The notes: a model not told the origin generated them from the sequence alone. Positions 47,448 to 59,584 are shown, counted from the first letter of the stretch. The stretch: DNA of 64,000 nt from Gigantopelta aegis (GCF_016097555.1 NC_054708.1:2318558-2382557), one strand, 5' to 3'. Made by a program: numbers and translations.

Positions 47448-47760
47448 AATATAGGGGGCGGGTGTCTCGTGCGCGGTCGGTCTAGAATCAGTCCCCATCG
47501 ATGGGCTAATTGGGCTATTTGTCGTTCCAACTAGTGCACCACAACTGGTTTAACAAAGGCCGTGGTATGTACTATCATGTCTGTGGGGTGCTGCATATAA
47601 AAGATCTCTTCCTGCCAATCAGAAAGAGTAGCTCATTGCGTTACGGCAGCGGGCTTTCTATCGCGTTATCTGTGTTGTCTTTAACGCCATATAACCAGAA
47701 TTAAAATGTGTTGAGTGAGTCATTAAATAAAACATTCCTTCCTTCTTTTCTTCTAAGAAT
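47448..47760 (+). mobile_element. SINE type B, nearly full length
   Basis: GGGGGCGGGTGTCTCGTGCG, head B-box-like GAATCAGTCCCCATCGATGG, body GCATATAAAAGATCTCTTCC, tail AATGTGTTGAGTGAGTCATT AAATAAAACATTCC with CCTTCCTTC end (two stretches). Confidence 0.8.
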
Positions 47761-48389
47761 ATTCATTTCTTTAAACTCAATCAGGTTTTAGTTGTCCCAA
47801 TGTCTGGATGTCACAGTTTGGCGCACACCACAATTTAGTGATGATACTTTTTGTTTTGTAAGTACACATCGTGTTAAATTATGGGATTGTGTGACAATTC
47901 CGATGATTCTTGTCTCCAGACTCAAGTTCAGCCAGCAAACGTTTCGCTAAAGTTCGGGAACTATTTAATTGGTTCCCAACGTGGCCATTTGGTTTACCGT
48001 GACGCGCATTTATAAACCAGTCCTGCGGACGTTTTTCTGCTCGGTCTGGCTGAACGAAGCCCAGGTGATATTTGAACATTTTCGGTCGTCCAGTGTCGGA
48101 ACAATTGATTATACAAAGATTCGAAATGACTACGTGTGAAAACATTACTATTTCAAGCAAGAAACTAACTTGTGGACAGACGATCTGAATAGATCAGGCT
48201 CTTATAAGGGCCCCTATGGGCAACCTAGGGAGACATCTCAACACCAACTAGGTTCTAGTAACGAGCTACTTTCGGCAAATTAAGTTCCAAAACATATATA
48301 TCTCCCTCTTTCCAGTTCAGCTGACCGATCAAAAATGCGCCAAATTTCCTTCATTCAAATTGCGCACCTTTTCCCCTTTGGCATTAATC
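47761..48389. other. Intergenic; one unsupported 93-codon frame
   Basis: Minus-strand frame 47879-48160 has normal-looking composition (GRPKMFKYHLGFVQPDRAEK) but no family I recognise. Treated as possible but unsupported. Confidence 0.25.
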
Positions 48390-48627
48390 TTACGGAACAT
48401 TCCAAATTCCAACGCACCAAAATCAACCCCTTCCGCCTGTTACCGACCCCGGTCGGGCTGCTGGTAATCCCCTGCACCTGCCAGGGCAGTCGGCCCCCTC
48501 TCCCACCCTTTCCTGGCCTGGACAGAGGAGCCGCCCTAGGCCGGCACCTGTGCCCATGACAGGCGTGCTCTAAAACAGCTTGCTCTGAATGTGCACGTTA
48601 AACCCTGTGACTTGACTTGACTTGTAG
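48390..48627 (+). mobile_element. Retroposon 3' end with (CTTGA)n
   Basis: CCTGTTACCGACCCCGGTCG, GCACCTGTGCCCATGACAGG, AACAGCTTGCTCTGAATGTG, GACTTGACTTGACTTG. Same tail family as 29440-29527. Confidence 0.65.
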
Positions 48628-49447
48628 ACAGAAATGACTTTAATTGATCTACTGTATATTAGTTGTATATTGTAAAATTGAAATACATGTAAATGTTCAA
48701 GTACTAATGATGGAGACTTGCATGTTACACAAAGGTTGTCACCGAGGTAATGAAAACTCTTGTAGGTTTATTAAAACTGTTGTTGTTTTTGTGTCCCATA
48801 TTAGTAAACATGTGCCGAGACTGCAATTTAAAATAAACTAATCAACTTTTCGTAAATACCCCCCCCCCCAAAAAAAAAAACCCACAACAACAAACACCCT
48901 CACCCCAACATAACTAAATTAAAACTGTGACGCTTCTACACCACATACACACGCACGCGCGCACGCACGCACGCACGCACACACACGCACACACACACAC
49001 ACCCTACATAACATTAAATTAGTAACACAGGCAGATACACACACAGAGATAGACAGACAGACAGACAGACAGACAAGGTGTTTACTGGGTCGCGAAGTAC
49101 GCCAGGCCGGTTAGACTTGCAATGCTATAAAACCTCCAATACCTGCCAACAGGACAAACCGGTACCAGGTAGAAATCCGGTTACGTTTCATTTTAACACA
49201 GATCGACTTATAACACAGCGGGGCGACACTTTCGTCCATTTTAATGCAGGTCGACTTTTAAACACAGCGGGACAGCACTTTGCAATGGTAATGTTGACGA
49301 AAGCCCATCACTACCACATTTAATGGTCTCTAATTTACATTTAGTCATTTCTGTCACGATGTTACCGTGCATATGATCAAGAAACGATTTCCAATATGGC
49401 GACGTCCATAAAGATGAGTGGAAATACAGGCTCTACTAATAGTGTTA
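48628..49447. other. Intergenic with (CA)n, (CACG)n and (ACAG)n
   Basis: Microsatellites at 48945-49000 and 49055-49073. TTTCATTTTAACACAGATCG and a near copy at 49238 are a short duplication. No gene. Confidence 0.5.
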
Positions 49448-49566
49448 TTGAGGGCGGGTTTCAGTTGGGTCGGCAGAGCCCTCGCCTCGGCTCATTTGAC
49501 CACAGGATCGAACCCCATCAGTGGACCCAGTCTCTGATTGTTTTTTCCCTATCCCAACCAGTGCCC
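49448..49566 (+). mobile_element. SINE head fragment
   Basis: GGGCGGGTTTCAGTTGGGTC, A-box-like start, B-box AGGATCGAACCCCATCAGTG, truncated after CAACCAGTGCCCC. Confidence 0.6.
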
Positions 49567-49592
49567 CAAGCATAGGCGTACGGGCTTCAATT

Positions 49593-49660
49593 TTTGTGGG
49601 GGTGGGGATGGGAGTGGGGGTGGGGGTATTGGTGGGAGTGGCTGAATTTTGCCCGAATTA
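49593..49660 (+). repeat. G-rich tract, quadruplex candidate
   Basis: Runs GGGGG, GGGG, GGG, GGGGG, GGGGG, GGG, GGG separated by 1-7 bases. Confidence 0.6.
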
Positions 49661-49751
49661 AAACCCCCCACCCCAAATCTGGATAACAACATTTATTGAT
49701 ATTAGCATTACTGCCAAACAGCTATATAAAGTTGCAAACGGGGTGTGAACA

Positions 49752-49990
49752 ACATAGTAGCAAGGGGTCTTTAATATGCACCATCCCAAAGACAGCACAT
49801 ACCACGGCCTTTAATATACCAGTCGTTGCGCACTGGCTGGAACGGGAAATAGCCAAATAGACACACCGACGAGGATCGATCTCAAGCCGACCGCGCATCA
49901 AGCGAACGCTTTACCACTGGGCTACGTCTCCCCCCATGATGAATAAATCAATGTGCTCTAGTGGTGTCGTTAAAGAAAACAAACTAAAAG
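49752..49990 (-). mobile_element. SINE type A body/head with an extra direct tail
   Basis: Reverse body and head (AGCAAGGGGTCTTTAATATG ... CCACTGGGCTACGTCTCCCC) to 49933, then a direct-orientation tail (AATAAATCAATGTGCTCTAG, TGGTGTCGTTAAAG). Head-to-tail fusion of two insertions. Confidence 0.75.
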
Positions 49991-50104
49991 TAATACTATT
50001 ACTGACTAACTATTTGATGCTGCCACGCAGGCCTCTTATAAGTGATGTACGATTAGTGATAACTAATTATCTCCCCTTTCCACGATGTGTAATATTTATA
50101 GAGA

Positions 50105-50150
50105 ATGAATGAATGAATGTTTAACGACACCCCAGCACGAAAAATATATT
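50105..50150 (-). mobile_element. SINE tail with (GAAT)n, short
   Basis: GAATGAATGAATGAATGTTT then AACGACACCCCAGCACGAAA. Confidence 0.75.
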
Positions 50151-50244
50151 TATAGAGAAGGAAAAAGAAAAAGAAAAAAGAAAAGTTTATGATGCTCTGG
50201 CCATTCGAAAACAGCATATGAGAAAAATACGAAATAAACTACAC

Positions 50245-50385
50245 ATAAGCACACACACGTCCACATACACATACGCTCCCAAACATGCACATACGCACGT
50301 CCACATACACCTACGGTCCAACACATGCACATACGCACGTCCATATACACATACGCTCGCACACGTGCACATACGCACGTATCCA
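50245..50385 (+). repeat. CACATACGCACGTCCA-type repeats
   Basis: Imperfect units of about 24-48 bp (ACGTCCACATACACATACGC and variants). Open frames on both strands follow from the repeat. Confidence 0.8.
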
Positions 50386-50761
50386 CAAAATTACATGCAG
50401 AACCACAGTTTATCTGTGAGTTTTGGCTTCATAAGTCGTCAGTACAAATGTTTTCAACCGCATATATTTCCAGATGGTTCATTTCTCACACAAATCATTT
50501 TCTTCAATAAGTCAACTCGAGATAAGCTAAAAATAAACATAATACATATTCACTTTGATCTCGAGTCTTCGTGTCTATCTTTCTTCTTCAAAACTACATA
50601 CGCTCCCTTTATGAGCAAACAAAAGGTATGAACTCATAAAAATAAAAAAAAGCATTCTATATTTGAATGTTGAACGTTTGCTTGCTTCGTGTTTGCGCAA
50701 GCGGAAATTGTTGTTACCAAAGTTGTCTTATCCCAGCATTCCGTTGAAAATTTACGAGACA

Positions 50762-50860
50762 AGGAAGGAATGTTTTATTTAACGATACACTCAATACATT
50801 TTAATTACGGTTACCTTGCGTCGGACATATGGCTAAGTGCTACAGAAATACTAGGAATGG
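50762..50860 (-). mobile_element. SINE type B tail fragment
   Basis: AAGGAAGGAATGTTTTATTT, AACGATACACTCAATACATT, ATTACGGTTA. Confidence 0.7.
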
Positions 50861-50947
50861 AAGACAAAATTATGCTGGACGATGAAGGAAAACGGACTAG
50901 GCCTAATAAAATAATAAAAACTATCTCTCTTTTCTTTCTTTCTGCGT

Positions 50948-51155
50948 TTCAGCCAATGCACCACGACTGGCTGTGGAATGTGCTATCCTGTCTGTGGAAT
51001 TATGCATATAAAAGATCCCTTGTTACTAATGGAAAAATGTAGCGGCTTTCCTCTCTAAGACTGCATGTAAAACTTACCAAATGTTTGACATCCAATAGCC
51101 GATGATTAATAAATCAATGTGCTCTGGTGGTGTCGTTAAACAAAACAAACTTTAC
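50948..51155 (+). mobile_element. SINE type A, head missing
   Basis: CAGCCAATGCACCACGACTG, GCATATAAAAGATCCCTTGT, CATCCAATAGCCGATGATTA, GGTGGTGTCGTTAAACAAAA. Confidence 0.85.
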
Positions 51156-51504
51156 TATTTTTCTTTCTGCTCCACTTTCAGTATCTATACAAATATCTAG
51201 ATATAAAACTGATGGGATATATTAATTTCATACAGAATCTACGATATGAAAAGACTTAGAAAAGTGAACATTTTGTCACTGTTAAAATTCCATTTATATA
51301 CATACAATATCCTTAAATGATAAGCAGCCACAAAACAATTTTAAACATAGACTGACATTCCGTGTCTACAGCATACCAATGTGGGTTGAAATTGTCAATG
51401 GAAGTTACAATTTGGTCTAGGTAAAAAAAACTAATTGTTTAAAAAAATCCTTTCTCTCTAAAATATTGCTTGATCCATGTCATTAAGATTTATAAAATTT
51501 GATT
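51156..51504. other. Nothing recognised
   Basis: AT-rich spacer between SINEs. Confidence 0.4.
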
Positions 51505-51898
51505 AAAGTAAAGTTTGTTTTATTTCACGACGTCACTAGAGCACATTAATTTTTTTATCTTATCATCGGCTATTGGACGTCAAACATATGGTCATTCTGA
51601 CACTGTTTTTTTAAGAGGAAACCCGCTTATAGGCTACTCTTTTACAACAGGCAGCAAGGGATCTTTTATTTGTGCTTCCCACAGGCAGGATAGCACAAAC
51701 CATGGCCTTTGTTGAACGAGTTATGGATCACTGGTCGGTGCAAGTGGTTTACACCTACCCATTGAGCCTTGTGGAGCACTCACTCAGGGTTTGGAGTCGG
51801 TATCTGGATTAAACATTCCATGTCTCGACTGGGATCCAAACCCAGTACCTACCAGCCTGTAGACCGATGACCTAACCACGACGCTACCGAGGCCGGTT
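51505..51898 (-). mobile_element. Composite SINE: type A tail and body, type C head
   Basis: Reverse: AAAGTTTGTTTTATTTCACG ... GGCTATTGGACGTC tail, GGGATCTTTTATTTGTGCTT body, then ACCTACCCATTGAGCC and the type C head ending CGACGCTACCGAGGCCGGTT. Head and tail come from two families seen separately elsewhere in the window. Confidence 0.8.
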
Positions 51899-52380
51899 AA
51901 TATTTGATTAAACACCTTTAAAAAAGTCGCTAAAGTGTGAAGTTGTGGATTATCGTCTGAAATAATTTCATTTATTATCTCACACTTGTAGTGTGTACAA
52001 TTGAATTCACTGACCCCAAAAACATGTATTTTGACATCAAAATCATCTTCATATCACAAGCAAAAGCTAAAAAAAACAAGTGAATATCGCCACGTGGCGG
52101 AGTTAGTCCATACTTTTGAGACGGTCATCCCTGCTACTCGGAATGTTTTGAAAATAAAAAAAAAACACCTTCAAATCCTTGTCCCCGTAAATTGGTCACT
52201 GGACTATTAGTTGGCCGCTGCTATAATGGAAACATGTAGTGAGGTTTTCTAAGACTACGAGTCAAACATTACCAAACGATTGATGATGGAACATATTTAC
52301 AACAAATCAGATTCCAAATCTTGAAGACATTTTAACTATTGAGAGTTTTATTTTGAAAATGACAGGAAAATACTAATAGA
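51899..52380. other. Nothing recognised
   Basis: AT-rich spacer. Confidence 0.4.
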
Positions 52381-52460
52381 ATGAATGAATGAATGAATGA
52401 ATGTTTAACGACATCCCAGCATGAAAAATACATCGCCTATTGGGTGTCAAACTAAGGTAA
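52381..52460 (-). mobile_element. SINE tail with (GAAT)n
   Basis: (GAAT)n then GTTTAACGACATCCCAGCAT and CCTATTGGGTGTCAAACT. Confidence 0.8.
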
Positions 52461-52899
52461 TTACAAAGGAAAATACTAATAGAATGCTTCCAACGATCCA
52501 TATCGTCGCATTCATTGTATTTTTGGACACAAAAAGCCCAAATATGGATATTCAAACATACGCTCGCTTCATTTGAGGTATCATACATGTTTTTATCAAT
52601 TGTCTTAAAATATGTCCAAATAAATAAATAAAATTCCAGCCGTTGGATTTTGGGACTACAGTATATTGTCTTAGTGTGAACATTACAAAATGGTTTATTT
52701 TACAGATGGACATATGAGTCACAGCAGGTACAAGTGTACTCATTATCTAGTGAACCCTTGACTTGGTCAGAATAACGAACGTGGGGAACCACGTGTTCGC
52801 AGCGCTCAATATGTACTGAACGAGTTTTGCAATCATGTCATGGTTGACGCAACACAAAAACCCTTTCGCGGTGGAGCCGGGTGACCCACATTGAAATAC

Positions 52900-53083
52900 C
52901 TGATCACAATATAAGCACTCCGCCCGCTCGCCCACCCGTCCGTCCACGCAGTTCCGAGGACCGTCGTAACGAGAGACATAAAATCTGCACCACGTCGTGC
53001 TCTCCAATAAGAAACCAGCGGGGCAGGATCCACAGACGCGTTGTCCTTTTTGGTTGGCGGAATCCAGGGCCCAATTGGTTATT
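52900..53083 (-). CDS. Candidate exon, cysteine-rich secreted-type protein
   Basis: 184 bp between a good acceptor (CTTTCCTCTAG) and donor (CAG|GTATTT). Open throughout: VCGSCPAGFLLESTTWCRFY, VSRYDGPRNCVDGRVGERAE, CLYCDQ; cysteine spacing C-x2-C-x11-C-x13-C-x11-C-x2-C. The frame stays open past the donor to 52747 and adds FQCGSPGSTAKGFLCC, so the true 3' end is uncertain. No family recognised; no partner exon found. Even cysteine spacing suggests an extracellular disulphide-rich domain. It could be chance. Confidence 0.35.
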
Positions 53084-54224
53084 CTAGAGGAAAGATTTAT
53101 GATGGATTTATGACACCGTCAATGAATTGTTGCTAGGTGACTTTAGGCTGCGTGCACAAGAATGCATGTGCAATGCCCGACAATAAAAAGAAGCCACGTC
53201 CACATTTGAGGGTGATGAAAAGGAAACGCCGTGACAGTTTAGCACCAATCTGAGACCATTGCCCACAACAAGTCTGGGCCGAGAGTCTCAAACAGTTGGA
53301 TTAGATCGGTGGGAGAGACAAGAGGAGGGTGCGCTGTCCACGCACGTGGGGGCCCTTGGAATAAGTGCTGCAGTCGATGATGAAGAAGAAGAAGAGGAAC
53401 GTTGAGGTGTTCAGTTTGCCAGAAGTGAGTACCAGTCGTCCTACAGAGCTTCGCGTAAATAATTCACGTCTTTAGTGCGCCAGAACGCAACCCCGTCCAT
53501 GAGGCATTCAATCATAGCATAATTGTGGTCGTAATATGTGGGTGGGTTGTTTGAGCTGAATAAGGATATTCGCCTCATCGAGTTAACAGACAAAACGACA
53601 CACACCATTCTCCTACCTGTAATGCTGTTCGCACGTTTTCATTATCGTACACTGGGGTCGCTACCACAGTGATATTCATGCACGTTATTAGCTGTAACAC
53701 GCCTTAAAGTTTCACAAACTATTACTTCAGTATTCCCTAGGTTATCCTGGTCCAATAAGATCTTACCTAGACAAAACCCAGATAAATAAACAGTAACCAT
53801 GGAAACCAGTGAAGCCCTAAAATGACAGTGAAACAAACAGATGTTGCTGCGAACGTTCTAATCATTCTGTTGGAACAAACTGTAATTGGAAGGTAATTAA
53901 ATTATGCGTACGATTTCACATTTACGAATGAAATGTCAAAACTTTGTTAGAATTTAATTATAATAGTGACTATTTCACTAGCTCCCTTGCAAAACATATG
54001 CATTAAAACACTGAGTTCAAAACCAGTTTTCAATAGGATTTCAAAACACGTAACTTTCTTTGTAACTTTTTGAAAGAGCGTCAAATATGTAAAATTGATA
54101 ATACATTTACATAAAAAGTTCGCGTATAAAAAATGAAATTGAATAGTACTATCAAACATTATTTAGATACTAATTATCGACAGTCTGTACCATACTAGTA
54201 TGCTGTGTTGCCTTTTGAAACAGT

Positions 54225-54226
<2 letters not shown>
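53084..54226. other. Flank of the candidate exon, nothing recognised
   Basis: Relatively GC-richer than its surroundings up to about 53650, as is common near genes, but no further exon is convincing. Confidence 0.35.

Positions 54227-54277
<51 letters not shown>
54227..54277 (+). repeat. (AT)n microsatellite
   Basis: About 25 AT units. Confidence 0.97.
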
Positions 54278-54280
<3 letters not shown>

Positions 54281-55887
54281 AACATTTTTAGTTATGATTA
54301 TTAATAATATCATATAACATAAAATGCATTAAGAATTGTTTTACAGAATTACTGCAGGAAATGCAAATTATATTAACTTATTTGATTTTGGGGAATATTT
54401 ACGATAAAAATAACATTCCTTCATGACCTCATGCGGTCTTCCACAATGATTAAAATTACGATTGCAAATACAAACACTTAATTAATAACAAGAAAAAAGT
54501 AATAAAATAAAGAAGATATGTTATTTGAAAGAGTCTAATACAGATATTTAATAAATATGTTTAGGAATAATACATTTTCGATTTCATACTGTTTTATTTT
54601 GCCAAATTCAGGAAGTAAAACGATTTAATTAAAAAAAATCCTCTCTTTTAATAGCATTTCGTTTATATTATAGAAAGCAACATTTATTTTCAAAATTATT
54701 TTTAATATTGAAAACGTTATTGGAAGAATTATTATATTTTTTCATATGAATAAAAATAAAAGCAGTGACATTTCACAAAGCAGTAGTTACGTTTTAGCAG
54801 AAATTTCAATTTTAAAACTATGGCATAATTATTATATGTGGTATATTAAAATGAAGATCTGCAAGACAAACGGTAAATCTTCACTTTCACTAGCCTCGAT
54901 TAAACCAATACCAGTTACTCTATAGGAAAGGCTTAAAGGTACATTGTGCCCTTTTATGTGGGGTGACACAATGTAAAATACAAAATAGGTGTGTATTTTG
55001 AAGTCAGTTCCAAACATGTTATTCGACAAACCTAAAAAAAAAAGATCCTAAAAGCAAAACAAGAAGAGGTGTGGTCCTTGTAGATTATGTCAAACAAACA
55101 TTTTATCCTAGCACATCTACCGCAATCCGCCCCTGTACAAAATGCTGGACCCGTCTCAGTCGTACAACGTAGTAGCTGCAGGCAGATTTTGTCATCAGTT
55201 TGTTTTTCTTAAGCTGTTTCAACCGCTATGTCCAGTTTAAATGATCATTGCAGTGAAGTGGTCTTTAATCTGACCAGTCATTTGGACAACACTATCATGA
55301 ATGAACAATAAACGTCAAGATGGCGTAATTGGTTAATAAAAGGACAGCGAGACACAGAAAAAGGATTAATATATTTAGCCTGGGGTTGTGGTTTTTCACT
55401 AAGAAGTTTATATAGGATTTTAGAGTTTGGATCTTTTGGGAGAAACTAATCCTATTGTATGATAACAAACAGAATTCCTGGAAGCACATAACAAGATAAC
55501 AGCTGAACAAACATTTAAAATCCCCTTTAAGACATCCTTAAGATCATGCCACTAAATCATTAGAGTTATGAAGAATGCCATATATAATGTACGGTATATA
55601 TTTGACTTGTGGTTTTCATGTCAGAATTATTTCCTGTTTAAAAGTGTTTTTAAAACAAAGATAATAAGTTTGTGTTAAACAGTCACAAATACACAACCAG
55701 ATATCTTATGGTTAATGGTTATGAAGATGTTTGAATACAATAGACCTATTGCACCGATATGTTAAAATGTTATACATTTAATCACATGGACTTGCGTTAT
55801 TTCTTTTACATTTAATAGTTCTGTTATTGTCTTAGCTAATGACAGTTAGGCATATATTTCAAATAGTTGTTATGAAAGAAACGTTCC
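54278..55887. other. AT-rich, nothing recognised
   Basis: TTAAAGGTACATTGTGCCC at 54934 resembles one end of a TTAA element, but I find no partner end. Confidence 0.35.
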
Positions 55888-55891
55888 TTAA

Positions 55892-56253
55892 AGGGACAGA
55901 CCCTAGTTTCAACCCGTGAAAATTAACACCAAGTTTAATTAATCTACAAACCTGTAACACATCTGGATAAAGTTACAACTGAGTAAAACATGAGTCTGTG
56001 ACTTTGAAATGGTGAAATACACTCTAAAAATAAACTAAAACTCGACTCCATAACTGTTACTTCTCAGACGCACGTGCGTTTTTAAAAATATGAGAAATGC
56101 ATTTTGTGATATTAAAAACACCAGGATAGCCAAAAACTACGGACATGGATAATGTAAACAATAAAATATAAGTAAAGTATGATTTCAGTTATCAAAAACG
56201 GCTTTAATAGTAAAAAAATATAGCGTAGTGTTTAAAAACTAAGGTATGTCCCT
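55892..56253. mobile_element. 362-bp TTAA MITE, AGGGACAKACC ends
   Basis: TTAA at 55888-55891 and 56254-56257. Ends AGGGACAGACCCTAGTTT and, reverse complement, AGGGACATACCTTAGTTT. No ORF. Confidence 0.8.
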
Positions 56254-56549
56254 TTAAGCATATGACAACTGGTTTTCAAAAGGCGAAATACATGAAAAAT
56301 ATTATACCTGTTTGTCCAGTTAATGAGGCAGAGATACTTCGTGTTGAAATATTACATGACAACATAAATAAATATACACATCTGTATTTGTTTTGTTCCG
56401 TGACATAAATACACAAAACACATCACAACCCTTAAAAACATAGAAGTGGATTTGTGGTTATTTTACTGTCGTATCTTTACAAAATGATTAAGATAAAATA
56501 CATACAAGCTTATAATTATAGTACTATAACTATTACTGAAATACCCGGA
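56254..56549. other. Nothing recognised
   Basis: AT-rich spacer. Confidence 0.35.
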
Positions 56550-56680
56550 CATAACACACACACGTACGCACACACGTACGCATACACACATGCACACACA
56601 TATATTTATATACACACGTATATGTGTATACATACATACATACATACATACATACATACATACATACATACATACACGGT

Positions 56681-56715
<35 letters not shown>

Positions 56716-56880
56716 AATATATACCCGGGGTATATATGAACAGTTAGATAGATAGGCACACACACGCGCACGCGCGCGTATATGTCTGTCTGTATGTATA
56801 TGTAATTATGTAAGTATGTATGTATGCATGTATGTATGTATGTGTGTATGGATGTATGGATAGATAGATAGATAGACATA
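56550..56880 (+). repeat. Compound microsatellite (ACAC, CATA, AT, GTAT, GATA)
   Basis: (ACAC/ACGT)n at 56558-56600, (CATA)n at 56630-56676, (AT)n at 56684-56712, (GTAT)n at 56800-56848, (GATA)n at 56858-56876. Long frames on both strands are artefacts. Confidence 0.95.
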
Positions 56881-57437
56881 CAGACAAGGGGTGTAATTTT
56901 CATACGTACATTTTATGTTTAATCAGAGATAAATTAGTGCACACATTGAGACATGAAAAAATAATTATTTGTCATCAGCGGCTATAGAATATGTCCGGAT
57001 AACGGACACCCTCGGGTGTACTTGAGGACAGATTTACGACCCAATCGGCCGATTACGACGTGGCAGTGATCGGTTATTGGTAGGAGAGAAACAGTTCGTA
57101 TGCCGAGTCGATAATCCATTAGCGCTGGTCATTCATTGGCGAAGCAGAAACCCGTAGACACATCTTATTAATAACTCCGATGCGGAGCGTGTACGTGCAG
57201 TGCTAACACAATCAGCACACGATTCGCTGACACTGCAAATACTGATTGCTTAGATGTAGTTAATGTCTGCGCTCAAATTTATTATCGTATACGACACGGC
57301 GTTCGATACACAAAAGGCAGAACGTTGTTTTTTTGTGTTTTTTTAAAGTGAATAATATGCCAAATGTACACTAGCTGATATTTGCAGTAATTAATGTACG
57401 AGATATAAAATGTTTTGAATTCATATTATCTTTACGT

Positions 57438-57470
<33 letters not shown>

Positions 57471-57740
57471 GATTTCTGTGCTTTTTAGAAATGGCAGTTT
57501 GAAAGTGCGAAACTACATATTTTCTAAAACATTTGATTTTGTTTGATGGCGAAAGACACAATTAAAATATATTCCAAGTTCATGTTACAGATCATTTAGG
57601 CCAGAAAATGTTACCTTTAGACCCCTATATTTCAAAGATATCTAAAACCACTAATTATGTGTCATACTTATTTTATACACGCTTCCAGTAAGCACTTAAC
57701 GCACCCTCTAACTAACACAGTTGAAGCCAGTATGATAGGA
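56881..57740. other. Nothing recognised
   Basis: Mixed composition; short (AT)n at 57439-57457. Confidence 0.35.
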
Positions 57741-57832
57741 CGGTTTTTTGTTTTTTGGTTGTTGTTGTTGTTGTTGTTGTTTTGTTTTGTTTTTGGGTTT
57801 TTTGGGGGGTGGGGGGTTGGGGGTGGGGGGGT
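57741..57832 (+). repeat. (GTT)n followed by G-rich tract
   Basis: (TTG)n at 57760-57790, then GGG, GGGGGG, GGGGGG, GGGGG, GGGGGGG runs: a strong quadruplex candidate. Confidence 0.8.
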
Positions 57833-58205
57833 TGCAGAATGTTCAAATGATACGCAGTATGTGCTCATACCCACTCTAGACTAACCTAAATCAGTCCAAC
57901 ATCGCGTTATGTCATGTGTGTTAGCCTAGTGTCCCAGGCCCCGACATTTTTAGTACTTTGATTATTTGTGAAGTTAACGTCAACCATGAGGCGACCCCTG
58001 CGTGTGCTGTAACCTCACCGTGGTGCAGGGGTGTAACATTCTCTTTGAGAATGGCCAATACAGCACAAAATTGAAGTTTTGAGTAAAATTCAGTATCCGT
58101 AAAATTCTGTGATATTTGTGTTTTTGCACAGTTCTTTACACTGTTTTTGTTTAAGTCTTGAATTTTTATATTGATGTTGATCATCACTTTATTTATTTGC
58201 ATTAC
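57833..58205. other. Nothing recognised
   Basis: A 95-codon minus frame (57921-58208) has no motif. Confidence 0.35.
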
Positions 58206-58288
58206 CATAGTTTGACACCCAATAGCCGATGTATTTTTCGTGCTGGGGTGTCGTTAAACATTCATTCATTCATTCATTCATTCATTCC
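58206..58288 (+). mobile_element. SINE tail with (ATTC)n
   Basis: GTTTGACACCCAATAGCCGA, GGGGTGTCGTTAAACATTCA then ATTC repeats. Confidence 0.85.
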
Positions 58289-59288
58289 ATGAGGCAAATC
58301 GGTATATTGGATTCGAATGCCGTCAACATAAAGCTCGTGATGCGCAATCAAAATACGCTTGCACCCATTTGTCATTCAGGTTTCTGGTTTTGAATTTAAT
58401 CTCATAAATTGGATTCTTGGCTAAAATATATGTTAGATGATGTCCATTCACAAGCCTAGACTTTCGATACAGACATTAAAATTTCACTACAACTTTAGGT
58501 ATATTGTATATGAGAGTAATATCATGTGTTGTTATTTGCGAGTGAGACGAATTTTGATGTTTCTAGTACCTTCATCGTACCTTCTAGTACCTTCATCGTA
58601 CTGGTTACAGAGTAACTAACATTTTGGGGATCAAACCATTTAGTTTGCCCCTACTACAAATTAACACAGGGTCATAGATTGGGCATTTAATGTTTGAACT
58701 TTAATGGATAAAGAATATTTAAAAAAAAAAAAATCTTTTTTAATATGGTGGAAATGCATAAGAGGTCGGATATTTTTAATGACTTTTTTTTTTGCATACA
58801 AAAGGTTTAATGATTAACAATTATCATTGAAACTTAACAGGAAATACCAAGATCTGTATTTGGAAAAACAGAATGCTCAAATGTTAGTCACTCGAATACT
58901 GTATATATATTTATGTACATACACATGTATCCATTGTCTCTGAGTCATATAACATCGCCCGTTCTTTCGATATGGTAACCTGGGCGAAATAACAAAAAAG
59001 CTGTTCCATGCTGTAGACAATGGACCTGCACAGAAAGCCAATACCCTCTCGAACATTAAACTGAGTCCTGATCATCGAGTTAACAATCAATACAGAGCCC
59101 ATTTATTAATAATCACGTGTCCAATTGTTACCCACATAGGCCCAGTGCCGACCCGCGATTCCCAGAGCCTGGGAACCGATAGGTCAGTACAATGCCAGCA
59201 CGTGCGAATGAAATCTACAAGTGAATAACCTGACGCACTGCGACAATTCGCTACCAGGGGCAGAAATCATTTACCTGCAGATTCATGA
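58289..59288. other. Nothing recognised
   Basis: CCTTCATCGTACCTTCTAGT is duplicated locally near 58570. No gene. Confidence 0.35.
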
Positions 59289-59578
59289 ATATCGGCATAC
59301 ATATTCAACTGGTGATTAAAAACACGAATTTTAAACAGCGTCTGTTACTTAGCTAGCGAACAATATATAAAAGCAACAGTTAGACTCCATTCAGACGTAT
59401 ATGTAAGATGTTTATATACATGTATTTGAATGAAAGGTAGGTTTATTTAACGACACCTGGACACATGTAAAACTACGTCTGAATGGTGTCTAACTGTTGC
59501 TTTTATATATTGTTCGCTAGCTAAGTAACAGACGCTGTTTAAAATTCGTTTTTTTAATCATCAGTTGAATATGTATGC

Positions 59579-59584
<6 letters not shown>
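59289..59584. repeat. Long hairpin: 111-bp arms, 74-bp loop
   Basis: Arms 59289-59399 and 59474-59584 (ATATCGGCATACATATTCAA ... AACAGTTAGACTCCATTCAG and complement) differ at only a few bases. The loop contains a SINE-tail-like TTTATTTAACGACACCTGG. Confidence 0.92.

Noticed and set aside
47879..48160. 93-codon minus-strand ORF as a gene
   Set aside because: Composition is plausible but I recognise no family and see no convincing splice or promoter context; kept only as a note.
56454..56903. 97-, 146- and 76-codon frames rich in His/Thr/Tyr/Val/Cys
   Set aside because: Translation of a compound microsatellite.
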